Below, in pieces: positions 61,134 through 64,000 of a stretch of DNA of 64,000 nt. The stretch comes from Ilex aquifolium (lineage: Eukaryota; Streptophyta; Magnoliopsida; Aquifoliales; Aquifoliaceae). Position 1 is the stretch's first letter, and the number at the start of each line of letters is the position of its first letter. A model generated the notes under the pieces. The model saw only the letters and a list, made by a program, of their open reading frames with translations. It was not told the DNA's origin and ran no database searches. The stretch is taken from assembly GCA_951799425.1 (NCBI GenBank), contig OX637395.1, forward strand, positions 516,501 to 580,500. Reading direction: 5' to 3'. A program made the position numbers and the translations under genes.

Positions 61134-61455
61134 TTTATGTTTTATTTATTTATTACTCTTTAATATAAATACATATTTTACCATTATATCTATATATGAA
61201 ATTAATGTGTATATATGATAAACATGATATATGTAGATATCAAAAAAACATATAGACAAATAACATACATTTTAACACACATAATTAACTCCCAATTTTG
61301 GAGGGATTGATTTTGGAGAGTTAGAAAGAAAGTTAATTCATCTATTTTTTCATCATTCCTATTTTTCTTTATTACCAAATATGATGTTTTATTTATCTCT
61401 TCAATTTTTTCATTCTTCTATTTCTCTATTGTACTAAACGAAAATAGAGCATCTG
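61134..61455. repeat. Degenerate partial copy of the 63267 MITE, opposite orientation
   Basis: Read on the minus strand, GCTCTATTTTCGTTTAGTAC, the run of GGAAG/AAGAATG words, ACCAAATATGATG, and CAAAATCAATCCCTCCAAAA correspond in order to the left half of the element at 63267-63980 (GCTCCGTTTGGTAC ... TCAATCCCTCCAAAATCGG). The other half is missing. Confidence 0.6.
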
Positions 61456-63266
61456 TCATATTAATAAAGAACAAACACAAGAGATTAGTTTATATTATCC
61501 GGGCGTGTACGTACCTCGGAGTATGCGCATTTGAGGTTGGATTTCATGTTAAATTAAAGTGTAGATGTGAGGACAATGATGGGCAATTGCATTTATATAG
61601 GTTTATGATCCAAGTGGAGTCCCTCGCTTCATTTGAGTCCATGTAAGTAAATATGTCTACTCGTGTCTCATATAAATTACAATCGAGAATTAAATAAATT
61701 TAGTAATATTAGAGAAAACCAGAGCGTAGAACTTTACTCGGTGATAAATATGCTTCATTGTAATTTGGTGTCAAAGATTCGAGTGTAGAGAGTAGAGACA
61801 TTTGTCATGTTGCGGGAATACAATTTCGTATATCTGACTTTCTCCAGATTTTGTAGTGGTGAGATTCTCGTATAATAAAATAAATTGTTTTGTATAAAAC
61901 ATTGGGATAGAATAGTGTACGAATATGAGTTCCTTGCCAAAGGCTGACTTTTGATCCTTCCCCAGCCGTTAGATAGACTTTTGAGATCTCCGGGCCCCCA
62001 ATTTTTTCCCCCATCTCTCCCTCTCTCCTTTATTCTTTGGAGCAGGAGTAGGAGTAGGACCCAACTCATGTCACATACGCAGGAGGAAAAGAAGTGAATC
62101 GTGTCTCATGTGTAAGACGTCCTCTATGCGGGGCTTTTCTTGCAAACATATTCAAATGACTTGTGCTTTCTCTTTGAGGTCCAGGCGGTAAACACATTCA
62201 GCAAACTTTCCTCACCTACTTTCTTCTGAGGCCTGTCTCACTTCTCTCCTGATACATCCCAGTAGGAGTCCCTGTGATAATCAATGGCGGCATTATCACA
62301 ATGGTGTTATTATGCAATATCCGTGAAAGAAGAAATTTTTGAAAATGATGAGAGCTTCTAGTGCAGCGTTATAGAACAACATCGATCCAGTCAATAACGG
62401 TAATTTGGACAACTTGGAATTGTCTCGGACAATCCAGTCGAATTGTGTGAGACTCATGATTTTATAATCAAATTTCTTACAATACTAAATAAGAAATTAC
62501 TCAATCTATATAGATATCGATTGATACTTTGAACCATCCCCTCTCTCTCTCCCACACCCACATCTACACAGACCCACTACCTGATAGTTGATAGTTATTT
62601 TGGATTCAAGTTGGAGGAATTCATGGGAATTCCATTTCCATCCCAAACAAAGAAATATGCAAATTTAGCTAAAACAAAACATTATTGCAACCAGAGAAAC
62701 TGCATAGTGTATGATTGGTGGACCGGGATGATTGGTCAATTTAAGTAAACGTGCCACTAACTCAGTCAACAAGCACACTGTCGGCACTTGATTGGTCAAT
62801 TAAAAGGCCTAAACAAACAAAGCAAATCAGCGCTCAAAGTAGGCAAGCAAATTTTGTAGGACCAGATTATGGGGCCTGCCATAATAAAACGACGTCGTGT
62901 AGGCGAATTAGAGGCTGTTAACCATCGTGATTATCTCAGTACTATTGTTAGGATCGAAGAAGACAATCAATCATACATTAAACTAGGAAATCATGAATGT
63001 ACTAACAAACGTTTAAAAATGTTTTTAGTGGAGTTCAGTTTGGCAGTATAGTTCATCAAGATTTGTGCTTTTGTAGAACAATGCTGTCTATAATATTATT
63101 AGTGTTAAGTGTTGTAAAGATGAGTGAAGTGGTGTACCCCAATAAATTAAGAATTCTAAAAAGGTTCTAATGATTTTAGGTTAGATTATATGGACATCTC
63201 TTGAGTACTGCAAAATAAGATGACAACTGTAAAATAATCCATCAGTTTGAAGTTCTACACTTTAAT
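61456..63266. other. Gene-free spacer
   Basis: It includes a pyrimidine/purine-rich patch at about 62000-62100 and a CT run at about 62541-62551. The 60-codon frame at 62869-63051 has no recognisable family and no splice or promoter support. Nothing else is assigned. Confidence 0.4.
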
Positions 63267-63980
63267 GCTCCGTTTGGTACGATGGAAAGTTGGAAGGATG
63301 GAAAGTGGAATGGATAAATAAAACATCATGTTTGGTAAGGAAGGAAAGTAGGAAGGATGAAAAAGTGGATGGATTAACTTTCCTTCCAACTCACCAAAAT
63401 CAATCCCTCCAAAATCGGAAGGAAAGTGGATGAAAAGTTAATTATTTGTGTTGAGATGTATCTTATTTGTCTATATAACTTTTAATATATACATATATTA
63501 TATATACATTAATTTCATATAAAAATACAATGATAAAATATGTATTTATATATATTTTTTAAAAAAAATTTAAAAAAAAAAATTAAAAAAATTAAAAAAA
63601 TTAAAAAAATTAAAAAAATTAAAAAAATTAAAAAAATTAAAAAAATTAAAAAAATTAAAAAAATTAAAAAAATTAAAAATAAAAATAAAAATAATAAACA
63701 TGTCAACTCGTAACTCGACACGATACAATTAATTAAATGAGTTGAGTTAGATTTTACTAATGTTCGACATAAATCCGTAATGACTCAATACGAATCTGTC
63801 ACGATACGACTCGATTATCACCCCTAATCTTATCGAACACAAAAAAAAAAATTAATCATTTTTATTTTCCATCCATCCAACCAAACAGGAAGGAAGGAAA
63901 GTGTATCCATCCTACTTTCCTTCCTTGAAGGATAGAAAGTGTATCTCTCCTACTTTCCATCCTTCCTACCAAACGGAGCA
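63267..63980. mobile_element. PIF/Harbinger-type MITE, 714 bp, with TAA target duplication
   Basis: Terminal inverted repeats TGCTCCGTTTGGTA ... TACCAAACGGAGCA are near perfect and continue inward as GGAAGGA / TCCTTCC rich arms. The 3-bp sequence TAA flanks both ends (63264-63266 and 63981-63983), as in PIF/Harbinger insertions. The interior holds an AT microsatellite and at about 63700-63836 a piece ending GATTATCACCCCTA, the mark of a hAT-type end, so another element seems to have inserted inside. No transposase frame. Confidence 0.85.
63561..63690. repeat. (AAAAAATT)n minisatellite inside the Harbinger-type MITE
   Basis: About a dozen copies of an 8-bp A6T2 unit, shifting to a 6-bp AAAAAT unit at the right end. 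The minus-strand frame of repeated Ile-Phe-Leu is produced by this array. Confidence 0.95.
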
Positions 63981-64000
63981 TAAAGGCCAGAAATATTCTT

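Noticed and set aside
62869-63051. 60-codon plus-strand frame
   Set aside because: No homologue recognised, no splice or promoter context, and such lengths are common by chance.
63515-63721. 68-codon minus-strand frame with Ile-Phe-Leu repeats
   Set aside because: Produced by the A6T2 minisatellite.
1-64000. CRISPR arrays, operons, riboswitches or phage-type systems
   Set aside because: The window is plant nuclear DNA; no regularly spaced repeats with unique spacers and no bacterial gene clusters are visible.

Overview
This is a window of a dicot plant nuclear genome. The evidence is AT-rich intergenic DNA, GT-AG introns throughout, many small nonautonomous transposons, and gene families specific to plants. 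All gene models below were assembled by hand from reading frames, splice signals and remembered family sequences; no transcript or database check was possible.

Layout. (1) 760-18803, plus strand: a 16-exon gene for a 2518-residue WD40 protein of the Rav1/DmX (rabconnectin-3 alpha) family, a presumed V-ATPase assembly factor. Its introns carry a probable solo LTR, a MITE and other repeat fragments. (2) 18804-27850: gene-poor DNA with an orphan promoter/first-exon-like stretch, CA-rich tracts, two hAT-type MITEs with 8-bp target duplications, and a foldback repeat. (3) 29866-31770, plus: a plant-specific C-terminally anchored membrane protein, 465 aa. Its leader is spliced and seems to hold a 56-codon upstream ORF that overlaps the main start. 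(4) 33226-35692, plus: a 63-aa protein in three exons that resembles mitochondrial complex I subunit NDUFA3/B9. (5) 38429-40608, minus: a two-exon DUF688-like protein, 242 aa. It lies between two copies of an unusual GGT-rich repeat element. (6) 43586-48035: a decayed Copia retrotransposon in minus orientation with a polyadenylated insertion inside it, then two tiny related hAT MITEs. (7) 50363-54432, minus: a 14-exon auxin response factor (710 aa, ARF11/ARF18 type) with B3, ARF and PB1 domains and an LFG repression motif. (8) 55060-64000: no gene seen; MITEs, including a PIF/Harbinger-type element with a TAA target duplication, and simple repeats.

The gene order Rav1-like, membrane protein, NDUFA3-like, DUF688-like, ARF11-like matches, as I remember it, Arabidopsis At2g46560 - At2g46550 - At2g46540 - At2g46535 - At2g46530. 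The window therefore looks like a conserved collinear block spread out by transposons. The genes do not form one pathway: they serve V-ATPase assembly, mitochondrial respiration and auxin transcription, plus two proteins of unknown role.

I found no clear new biological system. The items most worth testing are the spliced overlapping uORF (29305-29909), the duplicated GGT-rich elements, the stop-free 105-bp intron of the Rav1-like gene, and the near-perfect 61-bp hairpin at 49353-49486.
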